This document shows positions 7,427 to 16,098 of a stretch of 64,000 nucleotides of DNA, piece by piece (positions within the stretch are counted from its first letter, which is position 1; each line of letters begins with the position of its first letter). The stretch spans positions 62,001 through 126,000 of the forward strand of contig CAZLHI010000002.1 of assembly GCA_964559435.1 (NCBI GenBank). The letters run 5' to 3'. This DNA comes from Hebobacterum sp964559435. Its GTDB lineage: Bacteria > Armatimonadota > Hebobacteria > Hebobacterales > Hebobacteraceae. Under the pieces are notes generated by a model. It made no database searches, was not told the origin of the DNA, and saw only the letters and a list, made by a program, of their open reading frames with translations. The translations under genes were made by a program, and so were the position numbers.

Positions 7427-8859
7427 CTGATCTTCTCCGTTCCGGCCTCCGCTGCCAGGCCGCGTGCGAGGGCGCGGGCTTTGTCGAGTGTCTCCTGATA
7501 CTCGGCCTCCGGGTCGGAGTCGGCCACGATACCTCCCCCCACCTGGAAGTAGGCGGTGCCGTCCTTGATCACGAGTGTCCGAATGACGATGTTCACATCC
7601 ATGTCCCCGGAGAAACACAGATAGCCAATTGCGCCCGTGTAGACCCCACGGCGCGTCGGTTCGAGTTCCTCGATAATCTCCATCGAGCGGACCTTCGGCG
7701 CGCCGGTGATGGACCCCCCTGGAAAGGAGGCGCGGAGGCAGTCGAGAGCGGTCTTGCCGGTGTGCAGGCGTCCGCGGACGGTCGAGACGAGGTGGTGCAC
7801 GGTGGCATAGCTCTCCAGGGCGAACAACTCCGGGACGTGGACAGAACCGTAATCACAGACACGGCCTAGGTCGTTGCGCTCCAAGTCGACGATCATCACA
7901 TTCTCGGCCCGGTCCTTGATGCTGTTGCGCAGCTCGTCGGCGAGCCGCGCGTCCTCGTCAGGGGTGGCGCCGCGGGGGCGGGTGCCCTTGATGGGGCGTG
8001 TCTCTACCTCGTCGGATCGAACCTGGAGGAAGCGCTCGGGAGAGCAACAGACCACGGCGCAGTCAGGTGTCTCGAAGTAGGCGGCAAAGGGCGCGGGATT
8101 GCTGGTAGTCAGACGACGATAGAGGTCCCACGGTGTTGTTGCGAGCGGAGCGGAGAGGCGTTGGGTGAGGTTGGCCTGGTATATGTCGCCGGCGGCGATG
8201 TATTCCTTCACTCGCTTGAGGGCGGCGATGTACTCGTCGTGTGTGAAGTTGGAAGAGACAGGGAGGGCGTCCAGAGCCGGCGGCGGAGTCTCGAGGGGAG
8301 GGTCCGGCCGTGCCTGTGATAGCCAATCGGTGAGGTCGGCCGCGCGCCGTTGCGCGAGGCGCTGGGCGGCCTCGGGGTCTGCCTCCGGCGCGCCCGTCGC
8401 GGATACCCAGGCGCGGTTGTCGACGTGATTGATTGCGGCCACGGCGCCGTAGAATCCCAGGTGGCAGTCGGCGACAGGCACGTCGTCCTCGGCGGTCTGA
8501 GGGATGCGCTCGACCAAGCGGCCGAGATCGTACGCGAAGTAGCCTACCGCTCCCGCGATGAAAGGTGGGGCGCCGGCCGGGCGATCCACCCGGTAGTCGC
8601 TGAGGATGTCTCGCAAGCACAAGAAGGGATCACCGTCGCGGAGCTCGGCGCCGGTCGGCCGCCAGACCTCGATTCGCGCGCCTTTGGCCCGATAGGTTAG
8701 GAACGGCTCGCACGCAACGAATGACCAGCGTCCCAGCTTCGGCTCGCGCGTCCCCCCCTCCAGAAGCACTGCGCCGCGGCGTCCGGCTATTGCCGAGAAC
8801 GCTGCGGTGGCCGAAGGGAGAGGGGGTATCTCGCGAACGACCGGCGTGTACTCTGGCAA
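7414..8859 (-). CDS. pabB: Aminodeoxychorismate synthase component I
   Basis: Chorismate-binding enzyme that makes 4-amino-4-deoxychorismate with ammonia from PabA. Motifs include IKGTRPRG, LVDLERNDLGRVC, the long FPGGSITGAPKVRSMEII block and GAIGYL near the C-terminus. Conserved PIKGTRPRG rather than a tryptophan-binding LLES N-terminus favours PabB over anthranilate synthase TrpE. With the TTG start at 8859 (upstream GGAG spaced seven bases) the protein is 481 residues, normal for PabB. The frame is open to 9150 and an ATG exists at 8973, but the extra residues are arginine-rich and run into the Fur-box region, so I prefer the shorter form. It is followed directly by pabC. Confidence 0.88.
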   Translation of the reverse strand: MPEYTPVVREIPPLPSATAAFSAIAGRRGAVLLEGGTREPKLGRWSFVACEPFLTYRAKGARIEVWRPTGAELRDGDPFLCLRDILSDYRVDRPAGAPPFIAGAVGYFAYDLGRLVERIPQTAEDDVPVADCHLGFYGAVAAINHVDNRAWVSATGAPEADPEAAQRLAQRRAADLTDWLSQARPDPPLETPPPALDALPVSSNFTHDEYIAALKRVKEYIAAGDIYQANLTQRLSAPLATTPWDLYRRLTTSNPAPFAAYFETPDCAVVCCSPERFLQVRSDEVETRPIKGTRPRGATPDEDARLADELRNSIKDRAENVMIVDLERNDLGRVCDYGSVHVPELFALESYATVHHLVSTVRGRLHTGKTALDCLRASFPGGSITGAPKVRSMEIIEELEPTRRGVYTGAIGYLCFSGDMDVNIVIRTLVIKDGTAYFQVGGGIVADSDPEAEYQETLDKARALARGLAAEAGTEKIRWPE

Positions 8860-9028
8860 GTGTAGTCTCCGGCGGTGGCGCAAGAACGGCAGGTTCTCCG
8901 CGGTGTGCGCTCCTCCTTCCCGACGCGCAGCTGGTGACCATGCGGGACAGGGTCTGTCGCAGCTTGTGAACATGGGCGCAGGCGCGCGCTGAAGCGACCT
9001 AGAGGAGCTTGCGGCCGGTGGTGGTAAT

Positions 9029-9043
9029 TGAAATTGATTTTCA
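9029..9043. promoter_or_regulatory. Fur/Zur-type operator (7-1-7 inverted repeat)
   Basis: TGAAATT-G-ATTTTCA is an inverted repeat matching the 7-1-7 Fur-family box, with six of seven positions symmetric and one further symmetric pair outside. It lies just ahead of the Fur-family regulator gene and the znu genes, and about 170 bases from the divergent pabB start. It suggests autoregulation of the regulator and transporter operon by zinc (or iron). Confidence 0.7.
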
Positions 9044-9057
9044 ACTGGAGCCCCGCG

Positions 9058-9489
9058 GTGCCGCAAGCCTGGGAAGCAAAACTCAGAGGACTCGGATATC
9101 GGCTGACGGCGCCCCGCCGGGCCGTGCTGCGTGCTCTCGCGCGAGCGCACCGACCCCTTTCAGTCAGCGACCTGCACGAACGCGCCAAGGCTCAGCATGC
9201 CCGGCTGGGTCTCGTGACAGTCTATAGGACCCTTCAGGTGCTCGAGGCACGCGGGCTCGCCCGGCGGATTCACGAACAGGGGGCCTGCCGCTCGTTTGCG
9301 GCAAGCTCGCCGGGACACAGTCACGCCATCAGGTGTAAGCACTGCGAGAAGACAACCGAGTTCGACGGCGACGATATTTGCCTCCTCACTGCCGAGGTAG
9401 AGGAGAAGACAGGCTACCGTGTCAGCGGACACTGGTTGCAGCTCGTCGGTGTCTGCCCGGGTTGCCGAAGTCAAGGGGCTGACACGTGA
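9058..9489 (+). CDS. zur: Fur-family metalloregulator, probably Zur
   Basis: A 143-residue DNA-binding repressor. The winged helix includes YRLTAPRRAVLRAL and LVTVYRTLQVLEARGL. The C-terminal dimerisation domain carries HSHAIRCKHC and a second CPGC pair, the structural zinc site. Zinc specificity is inferred from the downstream znuA-, znuC- and znuB-like genes. Fur and Mur cannot be excluded by sequence. A TTG start 30 bases upstream would translate straight through the inverted repeat at 9029-9043. The GTG used here has GGAG about eight bases upstream and leaves the operator in the leader. The stop overlaps the next gene's GTG by four bases. Confidence 0.85.
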   Translation: MPQAWEAKLRGLGYRLTAPRRAVLRALARAHRPLSVSDLHERAKAQHARLGLVTVYRTLQVLEARGLARRIHEQGACRSFAASSPGHSHAIRCKHCEKTTEFDGDDICLLTAEVEEKTGYRVSGHWLQLVGVCPGCRSQGADT

Positions 9490-10397
9490 CGCGCCGCACC
9501 GAAACTTCTTGCGCATTGCTGGTCCTGGCCGGGATGCTGCTGTGCCACGCAGTCGGCTGCGGGCGGGGGCGTGACGCTCCGAACGAGGGCCGATCCAGGC
9601 TCCTCCTAGTGGCCAGCATCGCGCCGCTGGCCGACTTCGCGCATCAGGTCGGAGGAGAGCGGGTCGAAGTGGAGATGCTCGTGGCGCCCGGCATGAGCCC
9701 CCATACCTTTGAGCCCACGCCCCGGCAGTTGAAGGCCCTAAGCCAGGCCGCCCTGCTCGTGCTCAACGGGGTGGGATTGGAGCTCTGGGCGGACGACCTC
9801 GTCTCGGCGGCACAGAATCAGGAGCTGCGGGTCGTGGAGACGGCCGACGGGGTGGATATCATGCACGCCGGAAGGAACCACGGTCACGGGGACGCGGGCA
9901 ATCCACATGTGTGGGTGGACCCAATCTGCGCTATCCATCAGGTCGAGCAGATCAGAGACGCGCTGATTGAGGTCGATCCTGCAGGGGCCGACGTGTACCA
10001 CAGGAATGCTCAGGCCTACGTGGGAGAGCTGCGTACGCTCGACGACGAGATCGGCCGCATCGTGGGGACGCTCTCCCGCAAGCGATTCGTCGCGCAGCAT
10101 GCGGTCTGGTCCTATTTCGCGCGGCGGTATGGACTCGTGGAGGCGAGCATCATAGAGGCTTCGCCCGGTGATGAGCCCTCCGCGAAAGAGTTGTCAGAGC
10201 TCGTTGAGACGATGCGGAAGCAACGGGTCACAGCGATCTTCGTCGAGCCGCAGCTTTCGCAGAAGGCCGCACGCGTCGTCGCTGCCGAGACGGGCGCTGA
10301 TATTGTGGTGCTCGACCCGCTCGGCGGCCCGCCGGGTCGCGGATATCTGGACACCATGCGCACCAACCTTGAGAAGATGGCTCGAGCGCTCCGTTAG
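9486..10397 (+). CDS. znuA: Zinc/manganese ABC transporter substrate-binding lipoprotein
   Basis: A 303-residue cluster-A-I metal-binding protein. The signal peptide ends in a lipobox (AVGC, cysteine about residue 25). Metal ligands expected for the family are seen as H in SPHTFEPTPRQL, H in NPHVWVDP, a glutamate in the C-lobe region, and D in VVLDPLGG. A short histidine-rich loop (HAGRNHGHG) before the second ligand resembles the zinc-scavenging loop of ZnuA rather than the manganese type. The GTG start overlaps the regulator stop in the sequence GTGA. It is followed directly by the ATPase gene. Confidence 0.88.
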   Translation: MTRRTETSCALLVLAGMLLCHAVGCGRGRDAPNEGRSRLLLVASIAPLADFAHQVGGERVEVEMLVAPGMSPHTFEPTPRQLKALSQAALLVLNGVGLELWADDLVSAAQNQELRVVETADGVDIMHAGRNHGHGDAGNPHVWVDPICAIHQVEQIRDALIEVDPAGADVYHRNAQAYVGELRTLDDEIGRIVGTLSRKRFVAQHAVWSYFARRYGLVEASIIEASPGDEPSAKELSELVETMRKQRVTAIFVEPQLSQKAARVVAAETGADIVVLDPLGGPPGRGYLDTMRTNLEKMARALR

Positions 10398-10415
10398 ATG
10401 AGAGGGGGCGATGCA

Positions 10416-11231
10416 ATGAACGACTCACAGCCGATCGTGAACCTCAGTAAGGTCACCGTGGAATACCCCTACCACACGGCTCTCGACGATATCACCTTTC
10501 ACGTGGACCGGGGCGAGCTGCTCGCCATCGTGGGCCCGAACGGGGCGGGCAAGACGACTTTGCTGAAGGTGCTTCTTGGGCTGATTCGGCCAAGCCGCGG
10601 GGACGTTCGTGTGTTCGGCAAGGCGCCATGGGAGCTGCGAGCAGAGCGGCATCGCATCGGCTATGTGCCGCAGGGAGCTACCGGTGATCTGAAGTTCCCT
10701 GTGAAGGTCCGAGACGTCGTCATGATGGGCCGCTACGGCCGCATCGGAGTGGGCCGACGTCCGTCCCACGAGGACCATGGGGCGGCCCAGCGCGCGATGG
10801 ACCGGGTCGGCATCACCCATCTGCAGGAGGAGCCGATCCCTCGCCTATCGGGCGGACAGCGCCAACGCACGTTTCTTGCCCGCGCCCTCTCGAATGAGCC
10901 CGATTTGCTTCTGCTCGACGAGCCGACGACCGGTGTGGACATCCTCGCCTCGGAGACTTTCTACGAGCTGCTCCACAACCTCCGATTCGATGGTATCACG
11001 ATACTCGTGGTTTCCCACGACATCGGGGTCGTCGCCGCGCATGCGGACTCCATCGCCTGTATCAACCAGCGCCTGACCCTGCACGGGCGGCCGGAGGAGG
11101 TGAAGTCAGGAGCGGTGCTTGCCTGCATGTACGGGCCGCGCGCAGCCTTCCTCGACCATGGGCCGGTGCCGCACATGGTCCTGGGCGAGCACGTCCGCTT
11201 GAGGCCGGCTGGGAAAGGCGAGGATGACTGA
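10416..11231 (+). CDS. znuC: Zinc/manganese ABC transporter ATPase
   Basis: A 271-residue cytoplasmic ABC ATPase that powers metal import. It has Walker A GPNGAGKTT, signature RLSGGQRQR, Walker B LLLLDEP and the switch histidine in VVSHDIG. The chosen ATG has AGAGGGGG seven bases upstream. An in-frame ATG 18 bases earlier, directly after the znuA stop, has no ribosome site. Its stop overlaps the permease gene by eight bases, consistent with translational coupling. Confidence 0.9.
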   Translation: MNDSQPIVNLSKVTVEYPYHTALDDITFHVDRGELLAIVGPNGAGKTTLLKVLLGLIRPSRGDVRVFGKAPWELRAERHRIGYVPQGATGDLKFPVKVRDVVMMGRYGRIGVGRRPSHEDHGAAQRAMDRVGITHLQEEPIPRLSGGQRQRTFLARALSNEPDLLLLDEPTTGVDILASETFYELLHNLRFDGITILVVSHDIGVVAAHADSIACINQRLTLHGRPEEVKSGAVLACMYGPRAAFLDHGPVPHMVLGEHVRLRPAGKGEDD

Positions 11232-12057
11232 GGCCATTCAATACGCCTTCATGCAGCGCGCCCTGCTCGCCGGCATCGTTATCGGAGCTGTCTGCGCAGT
11301 CGTGGGCGTCTACGTCGTGCTCCGAGGCATATCGTTCATCGGCGCAGGCATCGCGCACGCGTCGTTCGGAGGGGTCGCACTTGGCTATGTGCTCGGAGTG
11401 AACCCGATGGTGACGGCGGTCCTCTTCTGTCTGCTGGTTGCGTGGGCCATCGGAGTGGTGGCAAGGCGAGGGCAAGTGCGAGAGGATACTGCTGTCGGCG
11501 TCTTCTTTGCCGCCACCATGGCCCTCGGCATACTGCTGATCGGGCTCATGAAGGGTTATCAGGTCGATCTCTTCGGCTATCTCTTCGGCAGCATCCTGGC
11601 CGTCTCCGCCGCCGACCTGTGGCTGTCAGTTGTGTTAGGTGTGGTCGTGCTGCTTGCCGTGGCACTGCTGTTCAAGGAGCTACTGCTCATAACGTTCGAT
11701 CCGGAGATGGCCGACGTGACGGGCCTGCCGGCGGGCCGGCTTCACTACCTTTTGCTTGCACTCATCGCGCTCACCGTCGTGCTATCGATGAAGGTGGTGG
11801 GCATCGTGCTCGTATCGGCGCTCATCGTGACGCCAGCAGCCGCGGCCTATCAGCTTACAGAGGATTTCCGCGCGATGATGGCCGTTTCGGTTGCCGTAGG
11901 AGTGTTCGCCACCGTGGGAGGCCTGCTGCTGTCGTACTGGCTCAACACCGGCTCCGGCGCAACCATCGTAATGCTGACGACCGCTGTGTTTCTGGCCGCG
12001 CTGGTCTTTTCGCCACGCCGAAGGCGCGCACGCGCCGAGGCGCGGGAGGCGGGTTAG
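11224..12057 (+). CDS. znuB: Zinc/manganese ABC transporter permease
   Basis: A 277-residue ABC-3 family inner-membrane permease with eight or so hydrophobic helices. Typical stretches are VVGVYVVLRGISFIGAGIAH and MKVVGIVLVSALIVTPAAAA. It forms the channel for the metal delivered by the lipoprotein encoded two genes upstream. The end is convergent with the hydrolase gene on the other strand, with stops overlapping by four bases. No terminator hairpin is visible between them. Confidence 0.9.
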   Translation: MTEAIQYAFMQRALLAGIVIGAVCAVVGVYVVLRGISFIGAGIAHASFGGVALGYVLGVNPMVTAVLFCLLVAWAIGVVARRGQVREDTAVGVFFAATMALGILLIGLMKGYQVDLFGYLFGSILAVSAADLWLSVVLGVVVLLAVALLFKELLLITFDPEMADVTGLPAGRLHYLLLALIALTVVLSMKVVGIVLVSALIVTPAAAAYQLTEDFRAMMAVSVAVGVFATVGGLLLSYWLNTGSGATIVMLTTAVFLAALVFSPRRRRARAEAREAG

Positions 12058-12848
12058 CCCTCAGTCTGGCCTGGGCCCGGCAGTTGGAACTTCATTCCGT
12101 CGCGAGCTGCGATGACCTTCACACCGGTCTCCTCGCTCAGCTTGGCCGCCACGAGCCAGGGCTTGGCGCGCCAGACAGTCATCCCGAAGTGTGTGAGGAT
12201 CGCGGTCTGCGGTTGAATGGCCTCGATCAGCCGCTTTGCGTCCGCAATCGATAGATGGTAGATCTCGCTCTCCTCGAGCCGCACCGTGTTCATCACGATG
12301 ACGTCACCGCGGTAGTGCTCTGCCAGTTCCGGGAAGTACCGAGTATCCGCGACATACGACCACCGGCATTCGGCCGACTCGAAGACGAAACCGTACACCT
12401 CTCCCGGGTGATCGTGTCGCACCGGCGTGCGAACTGTCACATCCCCGATCTGATACGTCCCGCCTTCCTCTATGACGAGCGTCTCGTCCACGTACTCCCG
12501 TACGTACTTGAGTATCACCGGGTCCTCGTCATACGCATCCCGCGGTGCCAATACCGCGCCCCGCCGATTGAATCCGCCGGTGGTCATCGCTTCGATCAGA
12601 GTGTTGACATCCGCGGCATGGTCGAGATGCCGGTGAGAGAGAAGTATGGCGTCGAGCTTGGTCGGGTCGAGTTTTCGTTTCGTCGCCTGGAGGAGCGCGC
12701 CCGGCCCGGGGTCGAGCGCGATGCCGGTCTCGGCCTGTTCTATCCACAGGCCGCCGGAAGCCAGCAGTTGCTTGAATACCAGCACCCTGGCCCCACCGGT
12801 GCCGAGGAAGAGGATCCGGTTCGTGGCCTGCTCAGCTTGACGTGTCAC
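12054..12848 (-). CDS. Metallo-beta-lactamase-fold hydrolase
   Basis: A 264-residue MBL-fold protein. The zinc motif HRHLDH (HxHxDH) follows LDAILLS, and further ligands are H in RHDHPGEVYG, D in VADTRYF and H in ILTHFGM. The overall order resembles RNase Z-like and phosphodiesterase-like (PhnP-type) members, but no substrate can be named. The start is taken at GTG 12848, where family-like sequence (RILFLGTGGARV) soon begins. Longer forms to 12947 would overlap the divergent promoter and the neighbouring gene. The start is moderately uncertain because no clear ribosome site is seen. Confidence 0.8.
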   Translation of the reverse strand: MTRQAEQATNRILFLGTGGARVLVFKQLLASGGLWIEQAETGIALDPGPGALLQATKRKLDPTKLDAILLSHRHLDHAADVNTLIEAMTTGGFNRRGAVLAPRDAYDEDPVILKYVREYVDETLVIEEGGTYQIGDVTVRTPVRHDHPGEVYGFVFESAECRWSYVADTRYFPELAEHYRGDVIVMNTVRLEESEIYHLSIADAKRLIEAIQPQTAILTHFGMTVWRAKPWLVAAKLSEETGVKVIAARDGMKFQLPGPGQTEG

Positions 12849-12866
12849 AATGGCACTCACTATACT
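12837..12866 (+). promoter_or_regulatory. Sigma-70 promoter of the J-domain/TPR gene
   Basis: TTGACG, an 18-base spacer and TATACT. Transcription should start near 12873, only a few bases before the ATG at 12880. This implies a leaderless or nearly leaderless mRNA and rules out an in-frame ATG at 12850. Confidence 0.65.
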
Positions 12867-12879
12867 CCCAGGGACTGCG

Positions 12880-13962
12880 ATGCTCAACTTCAGGCGATCT
12901 CGAAACGCGTACGACGTCCTCGGCTTACCCCGTAGTGCAACGGCCACTCAGATCCGTTCCCGATACCGGCATCTAGTTCGGGGATACAAGAGGGAGCTTC
13001 CCCCGAGCGAACTGCTCGACGACGAGCGATTCCGCGAGTGGACCAGCGCCCGTCTGCTTCTGCTCAGCCCGGAACGCCGAGAGTACGATCGCCGTCTGCG
13101 GGAGACGCGGGGTCGGAAGCGGCCCGGCGACCTGATCTCCGGCCTCTCCGAGGGCCGCCGCCTCATGATCGAAGCAGAGGCGGCTTTCATGCAGCGAAAG
13201 CTCCACGAGGCAGTGGAGGTGGCGAAGTCCGCTGTGAAGCTGGAGAACCGCAACGGGGAGGCCTATGCCCTGCTGGGCGACATTCTCCGAGAGCAGGGCA
13301 GGCACGGGAACGCGCTGACCATGTACAACTACGCGATCCAGTTCGACCCCAACAACCGCAGGTACTGGCAGGGGTTGGAGGAAGTGACGGCTTTGCGTGC
13401 CGGCAAAGGCTTGCCTAAGCGTTTCCGTCGCGAGATCAGGGACCCACTTCGGCGGCCTCTGTGGGTGTGGGCCCTCGTGGGATTGGCTTTGGTCGCCGTC
13501 GAGATCAGCATGCTCTACTTGCGGGACAATTGGGGGGGCATCGGCCTTTTGAAGCTACCTTTGAACTTCACCTACGCTGCCCTTGCAGACGGGTTCCTGA
13601 TCGGGTTGGCGCTGGCGGCAACAGCAGTCATTGGGCCCTTCGACGACGAGTTGATCTGGTATCAGGTGACCGGATTTGGCACCGAGACGACGCCTATCGG
13701 CATCTTGATCGCCCTGCCGGGGATCGTCTTCTTCTGGTCGGTTCCAGCCTTCTACGTGATCGTGGCCCTCCTCGATGAGCACTTCTCGGTTTCGGTGGCC
13801 ATCGCGCTGGCGGCCTGTGCCGTCGTCACACTGGCCTTCTCGTTGGTCGTTCCGGATGAGAGCCGCAACACAGTGCGGCTGCTCGGCGGCAACTTTGTGT
13901 TCCTTGGATTCCTGGCCGGCTGGCTGGTGGGGAGTATCCGGAGGCGAGTGTTCGAGCACTAG
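12880..13962 (+). CDS. Degenerate J-domain, TPR and multi-spanning membrane protein
   Basis: A 360-residue protein. Residues about 8-70 look like a DnaJ J-domain (NAYDVLGLPRSATATQIRSR, then YRHLVRGYKRE, then LLSPERREYDRRL), but the HPD tripeptide needed to stimulate DnaK is absent. Residues about 85-165 form two TPR-like helical hairpins (AYALLGDILREQGRHGNALT). From about 190 to the C-terminus are five or six hydrophobic helices. It is probably a membrane-anchored protein-interaction module of unknown role. The ATG agrees with the promoter just upstream. It converges on the DUF3352-like gene with a four-base overlap of stops. Confidence 0.8.
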   Translation: MLNFRRSRNAYDVLGLPRSATATQIRSRYRHLVRGYKRELPPSELLDDERFREWTSARLLLLSPERREYDRRLRETRGRKRPGDLISGLSEGRRLMIEAEAAFMQRKLHEAVEVAKSAVKLENRNGEAYALLGDILREQGRHGNALTMYNYAIQFDPNNRRYWQGLEEVTALRAGKGLPKRFRREIRDPLRRPLWVWALVGLALVAVEISMLYLRDNWGGIGLLKLPLNFTYAALADGFLIGLALAATAVIGPFDDELIWYQVTGFGTETTPIGILIALPGIVFFWSVPAFYVIVALLDEHFSVSVAIALAACAVVTLAFSLVVPDESRNTVRLLGGNFVFLGFLAGWLVGSIRRRVFEH

Positions 13963-15557
13963 TCTCCGCCCAGCAGATACCGCGGCTCCGCCTTCACATA
14001 CAGGTTCCCGCGACCGCCAGATGCGTTGTCCCTGGCGGAGAGGTCGATCTCGTCCAGCCTGTCGAGGGCAGGCGACACTTGCGCGGGCTGAGCCCACGCC
14101 TGGAGCCGGGCGTGGGGATCGATTCGCACGTCCAGCCGACTCCCCCGGTCCCGCGCGGCTCGCTCCACTTCGCCCAGCCCTTCTCGGTCCGTGGCAAGAA
14201 CGTGGGCCCCCTTGATCTCCCCCACTGCCGCTCTGGGTATCGTCTCACCCAGACGGCGCGCCGTTTCTTCTGCGCCAGGTCCGGCGAACGCTGCTGCAAC
14301 CACCTGTGGTCTGTCCTCATTGGCGCGAGGCAGCAGCATAACGAGCAGCGTCTCAGGGATGTGTTCTGCCGCCAGCAGCGCCCTGAGGTCGTCTTCTAAT
14401 AGCCCTGGCCTGCGAGCGCGCTGTTCGCGCGCCGATGATCGGGCGGGCAAGAGCGATGACAGAAGGCTCGGGAGCCCCCGCACGAGAACGAAGGCGGCCG
14501 CGTCGCGCGGGATCAGGTCGCCCAGGCGCGCAAGGTCGGGGGCGGGCCCTGCAATTTGCCCTCGAGGCTCCCGCCAATAGTTGGCGTGGACGCGGACACC
14601 GTTGGTTTCGGGAGTCACGGCCAAACCGATATGACCTAAGGAGCTCAGACTACGGGCTGTTGTGTCGGAGGTCCAGGGCGGACCGCGGCGGCCCAGATAC
14701 GCGCGGGCAAGTCCCATCCATCCGTGGCGCAGCGCAGGCAAGAAGGAGCGGACTGTCTGTACGAGCTCGGGCGCCCTTGCATAGCACCACAGAAATGCCT
14801 CGTCTGGGAGCGAGCCGCAGGTTTGCGCAAACTCTCGTTTTGCGCTGAGGCGCCGCTCGGGCTCAGCCGCGGTCCGCAGACAGAGATCGACGAGCTCTGA
14901 GTTCGCGCTCACGATGAGACATCCGTCCTGTGCAGCGTAGGAAATCTCTGATCGGCGGTCCGGCTCCCCCCACACGACTATGGCGCGGCCGTCCGAGCGG
15001 AGGACAGAGCGTTCCCATCCGACCTCTCTCGCAAGATCGGCGGCCGAGCTGTCGAGGTCGCCGCGAGCCCGACGCCCGTCGGTGACGCGAGCGATCAGCA
15101 CGAAGCTGCGCGGACCGAACGCGCGCCCCTCAGGTTCTCCGATTGAAGCTGCCAGCAACTCGCCGTCGAACCACCGCGCGGCCTCTTCCCGTACGTCCAG
15201 CGGCAAGGCTGTCCAGTCGATTATGCGCTGGGCCAGCTCGGTCGCGCGTTCTGCCAATATCCGCCGATCATCGGCCGGCCAGCTCGTCTGCAAGGCCCGG
15301 CCGGCCGCGCTGTCCCGGCGGACATCGAGACTGATCACGGCGCTGGCGGAGGACGGCAAGAAGTCGGCGGGGGGACGTATGACTCGCTTTTGCAGGTAGG
15401 AATGGAGCAGGGCGGCAGCGGCGATGATGGCTACGAGAGCCAACGCGCTGGCGAGATACCCGCGCAGCGGCCGGCCGCGCCGCAGGTCGGCGCCGCACGC
15501 GCCGCAGGAACCTGCCGGGTGCGGTACCGTCTCTCCACATTCGGGGCAGGTTCGCAT
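13959..15557 (-). CDS. Zinc-ribbon, single-span, DUF3352-like envelope protein
   Basis: A 532-residue protein of unknown function. The N-terminus is a small zinc ribbon (CPECGE ... CGACGADL), followed by one transmembrane helix near residues 35-55. A long extracytoplasmic part begins with LPSSASAVISLDVRRD and resembles DUF3352 proteins by general pattern (alternating 'SFVLIARV' strands and 'DGCLIVSANSELVD' blocks). It is the last gene of the kinase-macrodomain operon, ten bases after the macrodomain stop. The ATG used has TGAGG about seven bases upstream. Family assignment is from memory of the pattern and is tentative. Confidence 0.7.
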   Translation of the reverse strand: MRTCPECGETVPHPAGSCGACGADLRRGRPLRGYLASALALVAIIAAAALLHSYLQKRVIRPPADFLPSSASAVISLDVRRDSAAGRALQTSWPADDRRILAERATELAQRIIDWTALPLDVREEAARWFDGELLAASIGEPEGRAFGPRSFVLIARVTDGRRARGDLDSSAADLAREVGWERSVLRSDGRAIVVWGEPDRRSEISYAAQDGCLIVSANSELVDLCLRTAAEPERRLSAKREFAQTCGSLPDEAFLWCYARAPELVQTVRSFLPALRHGWMGLARAYLGRRGPPWTSDTTARSLSSLGHIGLAVTPETNGVRVHANYWREPRGQIAGPAPDLARLGDLIPRDAAAFVLVRGLPSLLSSLLPARSSAREQRARRPGLLEDDLRALLAAEHIPETLLVMLLPRANEDRPQVVAAAFAGPGAEETARRLGETIPRAAVGEIKGAHVLATDREGLGEVERAARDRGSRLDVRIDPHARLQAWAQPAQVSPALDRLDEIDLSARDNASGGRGNLYVKAEPRYLLGGD

Positions 15558-15567
15558 CTCGTGAACC

Positions 15568-16089
15568 TCAGTCGGCACCGAAGACGCGGGCAAAGCCCTC
15601 ATACGCGTTACGGCCGAAGAGCACGAACTCAATCGTCTTCAGCGTCGTGCCCTCGGAAGCGTGCTCGCGGACGGCTTCCCGCATGATTTGCGCACACTCC
15701 TCGAGCGGGAAGCCCCCGACGCCCGTTCCGAGCGCGGGAAAGGCGATGCTCTCCAACTCCATGTTCTTGGCGAGGGAGAGTGTGGATACCGTGGCCCGCC
15801 GGATCTTCTCGGCATCTGTCGCCAGGTCGGAGCCCATGACAGCGGCGTGGATGACGTGGCGGGCCTTCAGCGCGCCCGCTTTGGTCGCCGCGCATTCGCC
15901 GATCTCGATCGGGCCCTGAGCGACGGCCTCGCGCTCGATCTCCCGGCCGCCGCGACGCTTTATGGCGCCGGCCACGCCGCCCCCCATCCGGAGTTGGTTG
16001 TTCGCCGCGTTGACAACGGCGTCCACATCTCGATCGCAGATATCGCCCTCGACGATCCGTATTGTGACAGAATCGATCCGTTTCTCCAT
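15568..16089 (-). CDS. Macrodomain protein (ADP-ribose-binding / O-acetyl-ADP-ribose deacetylase type)
   Basis: A 173-residue single macrodomain. It has the hallmark VVNAANNQLRMGGGVAGAI (asparagines and glycine loop that bind ADP-ribose), the VIHAAVMG strand, and ALGTGVGGFPLEECAQIM as second binding loop. Such proteins bind or hydrolyse ADP-ribose esters, O-acetyl-ADP-ribose or ADP-ribosylated targets. An AGGAGG site precedes the ATG. It lies between a kinase-like gene (nine-base gap) and the DUF3352-like gene, so a role in signalling or reversal of ADP-ribosylation is possible. No ADP-ribosyltransferase gene is seen in this window. Confidence 0.92.
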   Translation of the reverse strand: MEKRIDSVTIRIVEGDICDRDVDAVVNAANNQLRMGGGVAGAIKRRGGREIEREAVAQGPIEIGECAATKAGALKARHVIHAAVMGSDLATDAEKIRRATVSTLSLAKNMELESIAFPALGTGVGGFPLEECAQIMREAVREHASEGTTLKTIEFVLFGRNAYEGFARVFGAD

Positions 16090-16098
16090 CGCTGCCTC

